Shown here one piece after another: positions 56,081-64,000 of a stretch of DNA of 64,000 nucleotides. Each line of letters begins with the position of its first letter. Within the stretch, counting starts at the first letter, position 1. The stretch covers positions 4,092,001 to 4,156,000 of the forward strand of contig NZ_CP031194.1 of assembly GCF_003344965.1 (NCBI RefSeq), in the 5' to 3' direction. Source of the stretch: Streptomyces paludis (GTDB lineage: Bacteria; Actinomycetota; Actinomycetes; Streptomycetales; Streptomycetaceae). A program made the translations under genes and the position numbers. The notes beneath the pieces were generated by a model that ran no database searches, was not told the origin of the DNA, and saw only the letters and a program-made list of their open reading frames with translations.

Positions 56081-57034
56081 CTACCGATCCGGCCCGAGGC
56101 TACCGGGCCCGGATGTACGGACCGCCCCCGCCGGGAGCATCAGCCCCCACGCCCCCGGACGCAGCGTCCACGTCCGTGTCCGTACGGGCCCGGTGACCCG
56201 GGCGTCCGCCCGGTAGCGGAAGTCCGCGCCCGAGACCGTCACGGACAGCGCGCTCGCCCGGAGCGGCTCCGCCGACGCGCGCCTGCGGATCACCACCTCG
56301 GCGCGCCCGTCCCGCGACCGTACGGTCACACCCTCGACGGGCTCGTCCAGATCGCTCAGCAGGACCCCGTCCGCCTCGACACGCAGCCGGTGCGTGTGGC
56401 CGGATATCGACTGCGGTACGGGGCGTACCAGCGTACGGACCAGGGAGCGGCACGTGTGCCACATATGCGCGGCAGCCGGCCCGACCCCGGCGCCAGGCGC
56501 AGAGGCGGCCGATGCGCCGGATTCGCCGAACGCGCCGGCAGCCGCGCCGGCCGGGGGCACCGGGGCCAGCGCCGTCCCGGCCACCGGCAGCGCCGGGATC
56601 CGGAGATCCCCCAGCACCACCCCGTCGCTGTCGTCCACCAGCAGATCCAGCCGCCGCACCGCCCCGTCCAGCACCGCGCGCGCCGCCGCCACCGCGCCCG
56701 TGGGCACGCCGAGCGAGGCCGCCAGCTCCACCGACGCGCCGATCGGTACGAGCGAGAGCGCGCCCGAGGACAGCTCCCGCTCCCGGTGGAGCAGCGCGAC
56801 CATCCGCAGCAGCGCCCGGTCGTCGCCGACCAGCACCGGGCGCCGGTTCCCCCGTCTGGCCAGCGCCCGGGACAGCTCCTCAGGGCCCTCGGGGAAGCAG
56901 AGTTTCACCGCCGCTCCGCCGCTCAGCACATCTTTCGCGATCCGCACGGATTCGCCGTCGGTCCGGCCCGCGACCGGGTCGATGACCACCAGAAGCTGCT
57001 GCGCGCCGTTCTCGGCGGGCTCTGGAGCCGACAC
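56081..57034 (-). CDS. Diacylglycerol kinase-like protein
   Basis: 317 residues from a GTG at 57034 (SAPEPAENGAQQLLVVIDPV). The DAGK catalytic fold is suggested by LLVVIDPVAGRTDGESVRIA, the variant glycine loop VLVGDDRALLRMV in place of GGDGT, and LVPIGASVELAASLGVPTG for the PxGTGNDxA motif. Both key motifs are degenerate (VGDDR, IGASVELA), so lipid-kinase activity is doubtful. The C-terminal half keeps the beta-sandwich (RLRVEADGVLLSDLDEPVEG). Divergent from purA, as I recall for other Streptomyces. Confidence 0.75.
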   Translation of the reverse strand: MSAPEPAENGAQQLLVVIDPVAGRTDGESVRIAKDVLSGGAAVKLCFPEGPEELSRALARRGNRRPVLVGDDRALLRMVALLHRERELSSGALSLVPIGASVELAASLGVPTGAVAAARAVLDGAVRRLDLLVDDSDGVVLGDLRIPALPVAGTALAPVPPAGAAAGAFGESGASAASAPGAGVGPAAAHMWHTCRSLVRTLVRPVPQSISGHTHRLRVEADGVLLSDLDEPVEGVTVRSRDGRAEVVIRRRASAEPLRASALSVTVSGADFRYRADARVTGPVRTRTWTLRPGAWGLMLPAGAVRTSGPGSLGPDR

Positions 57035-57068
57035 CTCGGTCCTTCCTCGGGTAGCATCTTTGTGCAAG

Positions 57069-57096
57069 AGCCCCTTGCGCTATTGCGCCAGGGGCT
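57069..57096 (+). terminator. Hairpin in the purA leader region
   Basis: AGCCCCTTGCGC, loop TATT, GCGCCAGGGGCT: 12-bp stem with one mismatch, followed by TCGTCTATTCC. It lies between two divergent genes with no upstream gene to terminate, so it may be an attenuator for purA or a barrier to antisense transcription. Confidence 0.6.
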
Positions 57097-57150
57097 TCGT
57101 CTATTCCGGGGCATCCGGTTCGACGGTCGGATCTGTGCCGTGCAGCGCGC

Positions 57151-57199
57151 CGTACATCTCGTACAGCGTGTCGTACAGCGCTCTGTGTGACGTACAGCG
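57151..57199 (+). promoter_or_regulatory. Repeated CGTACAGCG motif upstream of purA
   Basis: CGTACAGCG occurs at 57160-57168, 57172-57180 and 57191-57199, with a variant CGTACATCT at 57151. Spacing of 12 and 19 bp. Possibly a regulator array or a small tandem repeat; the binding factor is unknown. Confidence 0.45.
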
Positions 57200-57255
57200 T
57201 TGTGCGCCGCCCGCCCTGACCTTGGACATGCCCCGCCCGGAAGGGGTGTACGCCT

Positions 57256-58539
57256 GTGCCCGCACTTGTGCTGCTCGGTGCTCAGTGGGGTGACGAAGGC
57301 AAGGGAAAGGCCACCGACCTGCTCGGTGGATCCGTGGACTATGTAGTGCGCTATCAGGGCGGCAACAACGCCGGCCATACGGTCGTCGTCGGCGACCAGA
57401 AGTACGCACTGCATCTCCTCCCTTCCGGAATCCTCTCCCCCGGTTGTACCCCGGTGATCGGTAATGGAGTGGTCGTCGACCCGGCCGTCCTGCTCTCCGA
57501 GCTGAGCGGGCTCAACGAGCGTGGTGTCGACACATCCAAGTTGCTGATCAGCGGTAACGCTCATCTGATCACGCCGTACAACGTGACCGTCGACAAGGTG
57601 ACGGAACGGTTCCTCGGCAAGCGGAAGATCGGTACGACCGGCCGTGGCATCGGTCCGACGTACGCCGACAAGATCAACCGTACGGGCATCCGTGTCCAGG
57701 ACCTCTACGACGAGTCGATCCTCGTCCAGAAGGTCGAGGCGGCGCTGGAGTCCAAGAATCAGCTGCTCGCCAAGGTCTTCAACCGGCGGGCCATAGAGGC
57801 CGGCCAGATCGTCGAGGAGCTGCTGAGCTTCGCGGACCAGCTCAAGCCGTACGTTTCGGACACGACCCTCGTCCTGAACAATGCGATCGACGCGGGCAAG
57901 GTCGTCCTCTTCGAGGGGGGCCAGGGCACACTGCTCGACGTCGATCACGGCACGTACCCCTTCGTCACGTCCTCCAACCCTACGGCGGGCGGCGCCTGCA
58001 CGGGCGCGGGCGTCGGACCGACGAAGATCAGCCGGGTCATCGGCATCCTCAAGGCGTACACCACGCGCGTCGGCGCCGGTCCGTTCCCGACCGAGCTGCT
58101 CGACGAGGACGGCGAGGCGCTGCGCCGCATCGGCGGCGAGCGCGGTGTCACGACGGGCCGCGACCGCCGCTGCGGCTGGTTCGACGCGGTGATCGCGCGC
58201 TACGCGACCCGGGTCAACGGTCTGACGGACTTCTTCCTCACCAAGCTGGACGTGCTGACCGGCTGGGAGCAGATCCCGGTGTGTGTGGCGTACGAGATCG
58301 ACGGCCGCCGCGTCGAGGAACTCCCGTACAACCAGACCGACTTCCACCACGCGAAGCCGGTGTACGAGTACCTGCCGGGCTGGTCGGAGGACATCACGAA
58401 GGCCAAGACCTTCGCTGATCTCCCGAAGAACGCGCAGGCGTACGTGAAGGCGCTGGAGGCCATGTCGGGCGCGCCGATCTCGGCGATCGGTGTGGGTCCG
58501 GGCCGTACGGAGACGATCCAGATCAACTCCTTCATCTGA
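57256..58539 (+). CDS. purA: Adenylosuccinate synthetase
   Basis: 427 residues from a GTG at 57256. [20 protein letters not shown] is the N-terminal GTP-binding signature; [40 protein letters not shown] and [20 protein letters not shown] are the family blocks, and [15 protein letters not shown] is near 300. It couples IMP and aspartate with GTP hydrolysis in AMP synthesis. Normal length. The 220-bp leader has a hairpin and repeats that may regulate it. Confidence 0.98.
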   Translation: MPALVLLGAQWGDEGKGKATDLLGGSVDYVVRYQGGNNAGHTVVVGDQKYALHLLPSGILSPGCTPVIGNGVVVDPAVLLSELSGLNERGVDTSKLLISGNAHLITPYNVTVDKVTERFLGKRKIGTTGRGIGPTYADKINRTGIRVQDLYDESILVQKVEAALESKNQLLAKVFNRRAIEAGQIVEELLSFADQLKPYVSDTTLVLNNAIDAGKVVLFEGGQGTLLDVDHGTYPFVTSSNPTAGGACTGAGVGPTKISRVIGILKAYTTRVGAGPFPTELLDEDGEALRRIGGERGVTTGRDRRCGWFDAVIARYATRVNGLTDFFLTKLDVLTGWEQIPVCVAYEIDGRRVEELPYNQTDFHHAKPVYEYLPGWSEDITKAKTFADLPKNAQAYVKALEAMSGAPISAIGVGPGRTETIQINSFI

Positions 58540-58565
58540 ACCGGCTCGCACGACTGCGAGAACAG

Positions 58566-58610
58566 CACGACGGCCCGGACCCACGGTGTACGTGGGGCCG
58601 GGCCATCGTG
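58566..58610. terminator. Terminator between purA and the convergent subtilase gene
   Basis: A 20-bp stem with two mismatches (arms 58566-58585 and 58591-58610), 5-nt loop, followed by TCGTTCC. Located between convergent stops, so probably bidirectional. Confidence 0.85.
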
Positions 58611-58638
58611 TCGTTCCGCTCAGTGGCGGTACGTACCG

Positions 58639-61600
58639 CTACTTCAGCAGGTACGCCTTCTCGATGGTGACGTCGTAGACATTGCCGCTCTTGTCCGTGA
58701 GCTTCGCCTTGAAGGAGACCGACTTCGCCTTCTTCGGGTGGGTCAGGGCGAGGCTCCGCTTACCGCTCTTCGTGTTGACGGGCGCCTTCGACCACTTCTT
58801 GCCCCCGTCGTACGAGACCTGCACGGCCAGCGACTTGAAGTTCTTCGCCGCCGGGCCCTGGATCGTCAGCGGGACCGTGAACTTCTTGCCCGCCGGCGCG
58901 GTGCTCGCCAGGTCCAGCTTCGGGGCGAAGCGGACCGAGGAGAGCGGAAGCGGTGTGGAGTTGCCGCCCGAGGGCTTCTTCGAGAGGAACGTCCAGGCCG
59001 CGACGAGCCGGGTGGAGACACCGGTGACCTTCGCCGGCCGGGTCACATCCGTGCTGATCCGGTACTTGGCGGACGCGGCCGGCACGGGCAGGACGTACTG
59101 GCAGAACGGGTCCTTGACGTTGAGGAGCTGCTTGCCGTCACGCGTGACAACGGTCCGCTGCTTCGCCGGCTCCGAATGAACGACGTTCCCGGAGCTGTCC
59201 GTGAACTCCTCGACGCAGAAGTTGAGTTCGTTGCCCCACCGCCAGTTGGCGTCGGCCCTGCCGATCCTGGGGCTCATCACCCCGACGTTGAACGTCTTCG
59301 TGTACGTCTTCTTGGGCTGGTACGCCGCGGGGGAGGTCCGGTCGAAGCTGACGTCCTGTTCGTAGGAGCTGCGCGGCTCCAACTGCCCAGGAGCGAAGCT
59401 CCACTTGGCGCCCTTCGGGACGTTGACATACGTCTTCGCAGTGGCGGGCAGCGCGAACGGGTTGCTCTCCGCCTCGAACCCGCTGCCCGAGGGCAGCTCC
59501 CAGGCCGTGGCGATCTTGCCCTTGCGGTTCTTGTTGGACGCGCCGATCTTCAGGTTCATCAGGGCCAGTTCGCTCGCGGCGACCTTGTGGGTGAGCCCGG
59601 GATGCAGAGAGCCGGTGCGGTTGTAGACGAGGTTGTAGGTGGTGCTGCCCTTCTGCCAGACACCGCCCAGCTGCGCGTCGAACTCCTTCGCCGTCACCGT
59701 GGGACCGACATGACCGGTGCGGATTCCCTTGAAGGAGCCGAAGGTGAAGATCGAGCTGTAGTACGTCGACTTCGTGCTCAGGGCGTAGTTCAGATAGCCC
59801 TGAACCTGCTTGGCGGACCCCGGCGCGGTGATGTTCACCGGCTTCGTCTTGCGGGCGTCGAAGGTCACCGTGGTGTTCTTGGTGAGGGAGAGCTTCGGCT
59901 GCACCATGAGCGCGTAGTCCGTGCCGTTTTTCTGCCCGGTGGGGATCGAGACCGCGGAGTCCAGCAGATACGTGCCCTTCGGCAGCCGCACCTTGACCGT
60001 GCCGTCGCCGTCCTCGTCGTAGTGGTAGCTCATCCCGGCGTTGTCGCCGTGACCCTGGATCTGCGTGCCCGACTGGGAAGGCTTGCCCTTGGTGTCGAGG
60101 TATTTCAGGGTGAGGGTGTGCGCCTCGGACTCGCGCTCGACCGCGAAGGTGGTACGGACACTCTGGCCGCCCGTGGCCGCCTTGGCGACGAGTGTGCCGG
60201 CGAAGACACCGTCCTGGCTGCCGACACTGGTGTTGGCGGTGAGATCGACGCGCGCCGTACCGCCCGCCGGGACGGTGATCTGCGGCGCGCCGGTGGTGAA
60301 GAAGCCGGCCGGGGCCGCCTTGCCCTTGGGGCCGATGGTCTCCAGCGTCAGATCGAGGGTGACCGGGGCCGTACCGGTGTTGCGGTAGGTGATCTGCTGG
60401 GTGATCGGCTTGTCATCGGCGTGCGGCCACTGCTGCATACCGAAGTTGAGCGACGCCTGCTCGCTGAGTACGGTCTGCGTGATCGCCTTCGTCAGATCGG
60501 TGCGGCCCGCGCCCTGCTGGTACGGGGTGAGCCCGGCGCTGGGCTTGGCGGAGGAGATCAGCGCCTGCTTGATCTGCCGGCCGGTCCAGTCGGGGTGCTG
60601 CTGGGCGAGGATGGCGGCGGCGCCCGCGACATGCGGGGTGGCCATCGACGTACCGGACAGAGCAACGTAGCCGTCGGTGGCCGGGTCGCCGATGAAGCCC
60701 TTGGCGGCCTTCGCGGCGACGATGTCCACACCGGGGGCGGTGATGTCCGGCTTCAGCGAACCGTCGGCCGTCGGGCCCACGCTGGAGAAGTCCGCGATCT
60801 TGTTCTTGCGGTCGACCGCGCCGACGGTGAGCGCGGACGGCGCGCTGCCCGGCGAACCGATTGTCTTCGCCTCGGGGCCCTCGTTGCCCGCCGCGACGAC
60901 GAAGAGAACGTCCTTCTGCGCCGAGATCCGCTCTACTGCGGCCTCCAGCGGGTCGACCTCCGGGACGTCCTCGCGGCCGAGGGACATGTTGACTATCTTG
61001 GCGCCCTGGTCGGCGGCCCACTGCATCCCCGCGATGATCCCGGACTCGCCGCCGAACCCGTCGTCCCCGAGGACCTTGCCGTCCAGGATCTTCGCGCCGG
61101 GCGCGACCCCCTTGAACTTCCCGCCGGACTTCGCGCCCGAACCGGCCAGGGTCGACGCGACATGCGTGCCGTGGCCGAACTTGTCGACCGTGCTGCCCGA
61201 GCCGGAGAAGTCCTTACGGAGGATGGAGACGCCCTTGAGGTCGGGGTTTGTCTGGTCGACCCCGGTGTCGAGGACGGCGACCTTCACGCCCTTGCCGTCG
61301 TAACCGGCCTGCCAGGCCGTCGGCGCGCCGATCTGCGGGACGCTCTTGTCGAGGAGCGCCTTGAGCTTGCCGTCCAGCCACACCCGCTCGATCCCGGGGG
61401 CCGTCGTACGCTCCTCGGTTTCGGTGTCGCCGGCCTCGGTGAGCGCGTCCCAGACGTCGGACGACTCGTCCTTGGGCGCGCTGAGCGCCTCGCCGGTGAT
61501 GGTCGGCAGCGTACGGCGCACCGAGACATCCGCCTCCGCGAGGGCCGCCTTCGCGGTGGCGCGGTTCTTGCCGTACGAGACGATCAGCGGCACCGAACCG

Positions 61601-62019
61601 CGGTGCGCGTCGTCGTACTTGGCCTTCAGCAGCCCCGTCACATCGAACAGTCGACGGTCCACCTTGCGCTGGCCGATCAGCGCCAGGGCGTCGGACGGGA
61701 AGACATAGGTGCTGTCCCCGGAGCGCGTGATGGACATCCGGATGTTCTCGCGGCCCTCACCGGGCTGTACGCGGATCACCCGGCCCTCGGCGTTGACGTA
61801 CACGCGGTCGCCGGTGATCAGTGTGATCACGGACGCGGTGTTCCGCGCGGTGCCCGGCGCGGTGTGCTGCTGGGTGTCTCCGGCGCCCCCCGGACCGGAG
61901 ACGGAGGTCGTGCCGAACGCCGTGCCGGACGTGGCGCCGGACGCGGCACCTGACGTGAGTCCGGCCGTGAGCAGCGCGGCGACCATGGCCGCACCCGCTC
62001 GCCTCTTGTTCGTGAGCAA
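58639..62019 (-). CDS. Secreted S8 subtilisin-like protease
   Basis: 1126 residues with a Sec signal peptide (MLTNKRRAGAAMVAALLTAG). Inhibitor-like propeptide to about residue 200. Catalytic triad: Asp251 in VAVLDTGVDQTNPDLKG, His283 in FGHGTHVASTLAGSG, Ser458 in VALSGTSMATPHVAGAAAIL. The oxyanion Asn is in FVVAAGNEGPEAK. The remaining ~600 residues are beta-rich domains, ending in a module (LQVSYDGGKKWSKAPV-like, then TIEKAYLLK) that is also found in the truncated gene at 63326. An extracellular protease, common in multiple copies in Streptomyces. Confidence 0.95.
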   Translation of the reverse strand: MLTNKRRAGAAMVAALLTAGLTSGAASGATSGTAFGTTSVSGPGGAGDTQQHTAPGTARNTASVITLITGDRVYVNAEGRVIRVQPGEGRENIRMSITRSGDSTYVFPSDALALIGQRKVDRRLFDVTGLLKAKYDDAHRGSVPLIVSYGKNRATAKAALAEADVSVRRTLPTITGEALSAPKDESSDVWDALTEAGDTETEERTTAPGIERVWLDGKLKALLDKSVPQIGAPTAWQAGYDGKGVKVAVLDTGVDQTNPDLKGVSILRKDFSGSGSTVDKFGHGTHVASTLAGSGAKSGGKFKGVAPGAKILDGKVLGDDGFGGESGIIAGMQWAADQGAKIVNMSLGREDVPEVDPLEAAVERISAQKDVLFVVAAGNEGPEAKTIGSPGSAPSALTVGAVDRKNKIADFSSVGPTADGSLKPDITAPGVDIVAAKAAKGFIGDPATDGYVALSGTSMATPHVAGAAAILAQQHPDWTGRQIKQALISSAKPSAGLTPYQQGAGRTDLTKAITQTVLSEQASLNFGMQQWPHADDKPITQQITYRNTGTAPVTLDLTLETIGPKGKAAPAGFFTTGAPQITVPAGGTARVDLTANTSVGSQDGVFAGTLVAKAATGGQSVRTTFAVERESEAHTLTLKYLDTKGKPSQSGTQIQGHGDNAGMSYHYDEDGDGTVKVRLPKGTYLLDSAVSIPTGQKNGTDYALMVQPKLSLTKNTTVTFDARKTKPVNITAPGSAKQVQGYLNYALSTKSTYYSSIFTFGSFKGIRTGHVGPTVTAKEFDAQLGGVWQKGSTTYNLVYNRTGSLHPGLTHKVAASELALMNLKIGASNKNRKGKIATAWELPSGSGFEAESNPFALPATAKTYVNVPKGAKWSFAPGQLEPRSSYEQDVSFDRTSPAAYQPKKTYTKTFNVGVMSPRIGRADANWRWGNELNFCVEEFTDSSGNVVHSEPAKQRTVVTRDGKQLLNVKDPFCQYVLPVPAASAKYRISTDVTRPAKVTGVSTRLVAAWTFLSKKPSGGNSTPLPLSSVRFAPKLDLASTAPAGKKFTVPLTIQGPAAKNFKSLAVQVSYDGGKKWSKAPVNTKSGKRSLALTHPKKAKSVSFKAKLTDKSGNVYDVTIEKAYLLK

Positions 62020-62165
62020 AGCTCCCCCACCCTTGAGATGCCTGATCGACTGTGTGGTCGCGCACGCGTTCGCTTCCGCAGTGTCAGATGCGATTTCTGG
62101 AGCGGGAGTTGCAGTCTGTCAGGCACTTTCGTTCGAGAGGCTCGGTCGGTCGCTCGGTCGCTCGA

Positions 62166-63245
62166 TCAGGCGGGCGGCGGGGCCAGGACCGCGATGTCGT
62201 TGCCGGACCCCACCACCAGCCGCCCGTCCGGCGCCATGGTCACCGCGGTCACCTCCGAGGGGAACACCACATCGGAGCCCACCTGGCGGTGGGAGGCGAG
62301 GTTCCAGACCCGTACCGTACGGTCGTCGCCGCCGGTGACCACGAGCGGCCGGCCGCCGACCACGGCGCTGGCGACGGCCCACACCGGACCGGCGTGGGCG
62401 GTCAGGGGCGCGGGCCCCGCCGCTTCCGTACGCGTGGCCACGTCCCACACCTCGATCCGGCCGTCCCAGCAGCCGGTGACGGCGACGAGACGGCCGTCCA
62501 CGACGGCGACGGCCAGCGCCACCCGCTGGCGGGGTCCTCCGGCCGGAGGCAGGACCCGGCTCTCGTGCTGACGCTCCGTCAGATCCCATACGTGGACGGT
62601 GCTGTCGTCGTGCAGGGTGAGGGCCTTGGGGCGGCCGTCCACCACGGCCGTCACCACGGTCACCACAGCGCCGAGGCGGAGTCGGTCCGTGGAGGGGTTC
62701 GTCGCGAGGACCCCCAAGGGCTCGCCCGTGGCCGGGTCCCACAGTCGCAGCTGCTGAGCATTTCCGCCGCTTCCGCCGCTTCCGCCGCTTCCGCCGCCTC
62801 CGCCGGTGAGGACCACGGAACGGCCGTCCACCACGGCCGTTGCCGCCGTCGACGCCCCGCCGTCGAGTTCCGCCAGAGGCCGGGGCCCGGTCAGCTCCCA
62901 CGACCGCGCCTGCCTGGACGGATCCGCGACAACGGCGACGGGCCGGCCGTCCACCGTCGCCGTCACCACCGCCCACACCGAACCACGGGCGGGCAGGGCG
63001 TCGCCCATCCGCTCACCGGTCGCCAGGTCCCACATCAGCACGGTCTCGTCGTCGCCGCCGGTGAGGGCGACCGCGCGCCCGTCGACCACCGCCGTCGTGG
63101 CCGACCGTACGCAGTCCGCATGGCCGACCGCGCCGGCGGCCGTACCGTCGACCGCACCCACGGTCGCGCGCATCAGGCCGCCGGTGGCCCATACCGGCCG
63201 CCACCCCGCCACCGCGTCCGCCCGCCCTTCAGATCCGTCGCTCAT
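62166..63245 (-). CDS. WD40-repeat protein
   Basis: 359 residues from the ATG at 63245. About six to seven blades, with recurring units VVDGRAVALTGGDDETVLMW, VVDGRPKALTLHDDSTVHVW, VVGGRPLVVTGGDDRTVRVW and RIEVWDVATR. No kinase domain is fused. It is probably a beta-propeller scaffold of unknown partner. A Ser/Gly run (GGGSGGSGGSGGN) interrupts one blade. It lies between two related subtilase genes in the same direction, so it may be cotranscribed with them. Confidence 0.88.
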   Translation of the reverse strand: MSDGSEGRADAVAGWRPVWATGGLMRATVGAVDGTAAGAVGHADCVRSATTAVVDGRAVALTGGDDETVLMWDLATGERMGDALPARGSVWAVVTATVDGRPVAVVADPSRQARSWELTGPRPLAELDGGASTAATAVVDGRSVVLTGGGGGSGGSGGSGGNAQQLRLWDPATGEPLGVLATNPSTDRLRLGAVVTVVTAVVDGRPKALTLHDDSTVHVWDLTERQHESRVLPPAGGPRQRVALAVAVVDGRLVAVTGCWDGRIEVWDVATRTEAAGPAPLTAHAGPVWAVASAVVGGRPLVVTGGDDRTVRVWNLASHRQVGSDVVFPSEVTAVTMAPDGRLVVGSGNDIAVLAPPPA

Positions 63246-63325
63246 GATCGGGAGGTTAACGCGAAACCTCCACCGGCCCGAGGTTCCGGACCGATGGAGG
63301 CTGCTGCTGCACGTCGGAAGGCCGG

Positions 63326-64000
63326 CTACTTCAGCAGGTACGCCTTCTCGACGGTGACGTTGTACGTGTTGCCGCTCTTGTCGGTGAGCTTCGCCTTGAA
63401 GGAGACGGACTCCGCCTTCTTCGGGTGGTTCAGCTTCAGGCTCTTCTTGCCGTTCTTCGCGGTGGTCACCGGGGCCTTCGACCACTTCTTGCCGCCGTCG
63501 TACGAGACCTGCACGGCCAGCGACTTGAAGCTCTTCGCCGCCGGGCCCTGGAGGGTCAGCGGGACGGTGAACGTCTTGCCCGCCGGGGCAGTGCTCGTCA
63601 GGCTCAGCTTCGGGACGAAGCGGACGGTCGACAGCGGCAGGGTCGCGGTCTTGCCGGCCGCGGGCTTCTTCGACGTGAACGCCCAGTCCGCGATCAGGCG
63701 GGTGGTGACACCGGCGACCTTGGTGGAGCGGGACGCGTCCGTATAGATGCGGTACTTCGCGGACTTGGCCGGCACACCGGCGATGTCCTCGCCGCCGCAG
63801 AGCGTGCTCACCACGGTCTTCTTGCCGTTGACGGAGATGAAGCTCCGCTGCTTGGTCGTCAGCGACAGGCCCTCGTTGCCGGAGCTGTCCGTGAACTCGG
63901 GCATGCAGAACCACATGTCATTGCCCGACCGCCACGCGCCGCTGTACGAACCGATCCGCGGGCTGAACACACCGACGTTGAAGGTCCGCTCGTACGTCTT
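63326..64000 (-). CDS. C-terminal part of a second S8-type secreted protease (5' end outside window)
   Basis: At least 224 residues reach the window edge without a start. They match, by eye at very high identity, the C-terminus of the subtilase at 58639: LAVQVSYDGGKKWSKAPV, HPKKAESVSFKAKLTDKSGN, TVEKAYLLK, VGVFSPRIG. It also keeps the pair EFTDSSGN and the Cys near MWFCMPEF. The catalytic domain is not visible; only the shared tail module is certain. Confidence 0.85.
   Translation of the reverse strand, partial: KTYERTFNVGVFSPRIGSYSGAWRSGNDMWFCMPEFTDSSGNEGLSLTTKQRSFISVNGKKTVVSTLCGGEDIAGVPAKSAKYRIYTDASRSTKVAGVTTRLIADWAFTSKKPAAGKTATLPLSTVRFVPKLSLTSTAPAGKTFTVPLTLQGPAAKSFKSLAVQVSYDGGKKWSKAPVTTAKNGKKSLKLNHPKKAESVSFKAKLTDKSGNTYNVTVEKAYLLK

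Overview
The window is a 64-kb piece of a Streptomyces (or very close actinomycete) chromosome. The evidence is very high GC with strong third-position GC bias, frequent GTG starts and purine-rich ribosome sites, HspR/HAIR control of heat-shock genes, a parS palindrome of the Streptomyces type, and many families typical of the genus (DUF3151, DUF3152, YbjN, a SARP regulator, subtilase/WD40 pairs). From memory, the order dnaK-grpE-dnaJ-hspR, clpB, pyrE, fbaA, kynurenine genes, purA matches the conserved core arm near oriC of other Streptomyces. That synteny is recalled, not computed.

Layout. 1-1.9 kb: the start of an Fe-S reductase and a shortened sugar transferase. 2.0-6.5 kb: the dnaK-grpE-dnaJ-hspR chaperone operon, with HAIR operators in front. 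6.6-9.55 kb: two paralogous LuxR-type regulators divergent from a two-gene unit, a 78-residue exported peptide with four GDIAW repeats followed by a small Rieske-like protein whose two ligand histidines are both arginine. This is the best candidate for an undescribed system. 9.6-12.9 kb: a PPOX/F420-type protein and clpB with its own HAIR. 12.9-17.7 kb: SDR and TetR genes, a membrane protein, YbjN and a methyltransferase.

17.7-21.5 kb is the disturbed part. It holds a decayed FAD monooxygenase, a MarR gene, nested inverted repeats (about 207 bp each, plus a second pair about 2.4 kb apart), an orphan winged-helix-like ORF and an intact IS5-type transposase. 21.5-25.7 kb: a phosphotransferase, a Cys-rich small protein, thiol peroxidase, and a DUF4157-like gene cut by an in-frame TGA. 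25.8-34.3 kb: aminotransferase, Gly/His/Cys-rich membrane protein, DUF2617 with a membrane-fused spermidine-synthase-like protein, CoxG-like protein, aldose epimerase, pyrE, the parS site and fbaA.

34.3-43.3 kb: AraC/DUF2000 pair, MFS exporter, DUF3151, DUF3152 and a tryptophan-to-anthranilate set (kynA-kynU, then a kynB-like hydrolase), ending at a dehalogenase-like hydrolase. 43.4-49.5 kb: SARP regulator, two-component pair and a tandem duplication of a Uma2-family gene. 49.6-57 kb: ABC exporter with a divergent GbsR/MarR regulator, AraC regulator coupled to a repeat-rich membrane protein, and a DAGK-like lipid kinase. 57-64 kb: purA with a hairpin-bearing leader, then a subtilase, a WD40 protein and the 3' end of a second subtilase sharing the same C-terminal module.

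How the parts work together: HspR encoded at 5982 probably represses both its own operon and clpB through the HAIR sites at 2118 and 10087. The kyn genes would feed anthranilate to biosynthesis. The regulator/peptide/Rieske-like block looks like a self-contained signalling or peptide-maturation cassette, but its function is unknown. No tRNA, rRNA or CRISPR array was seen.
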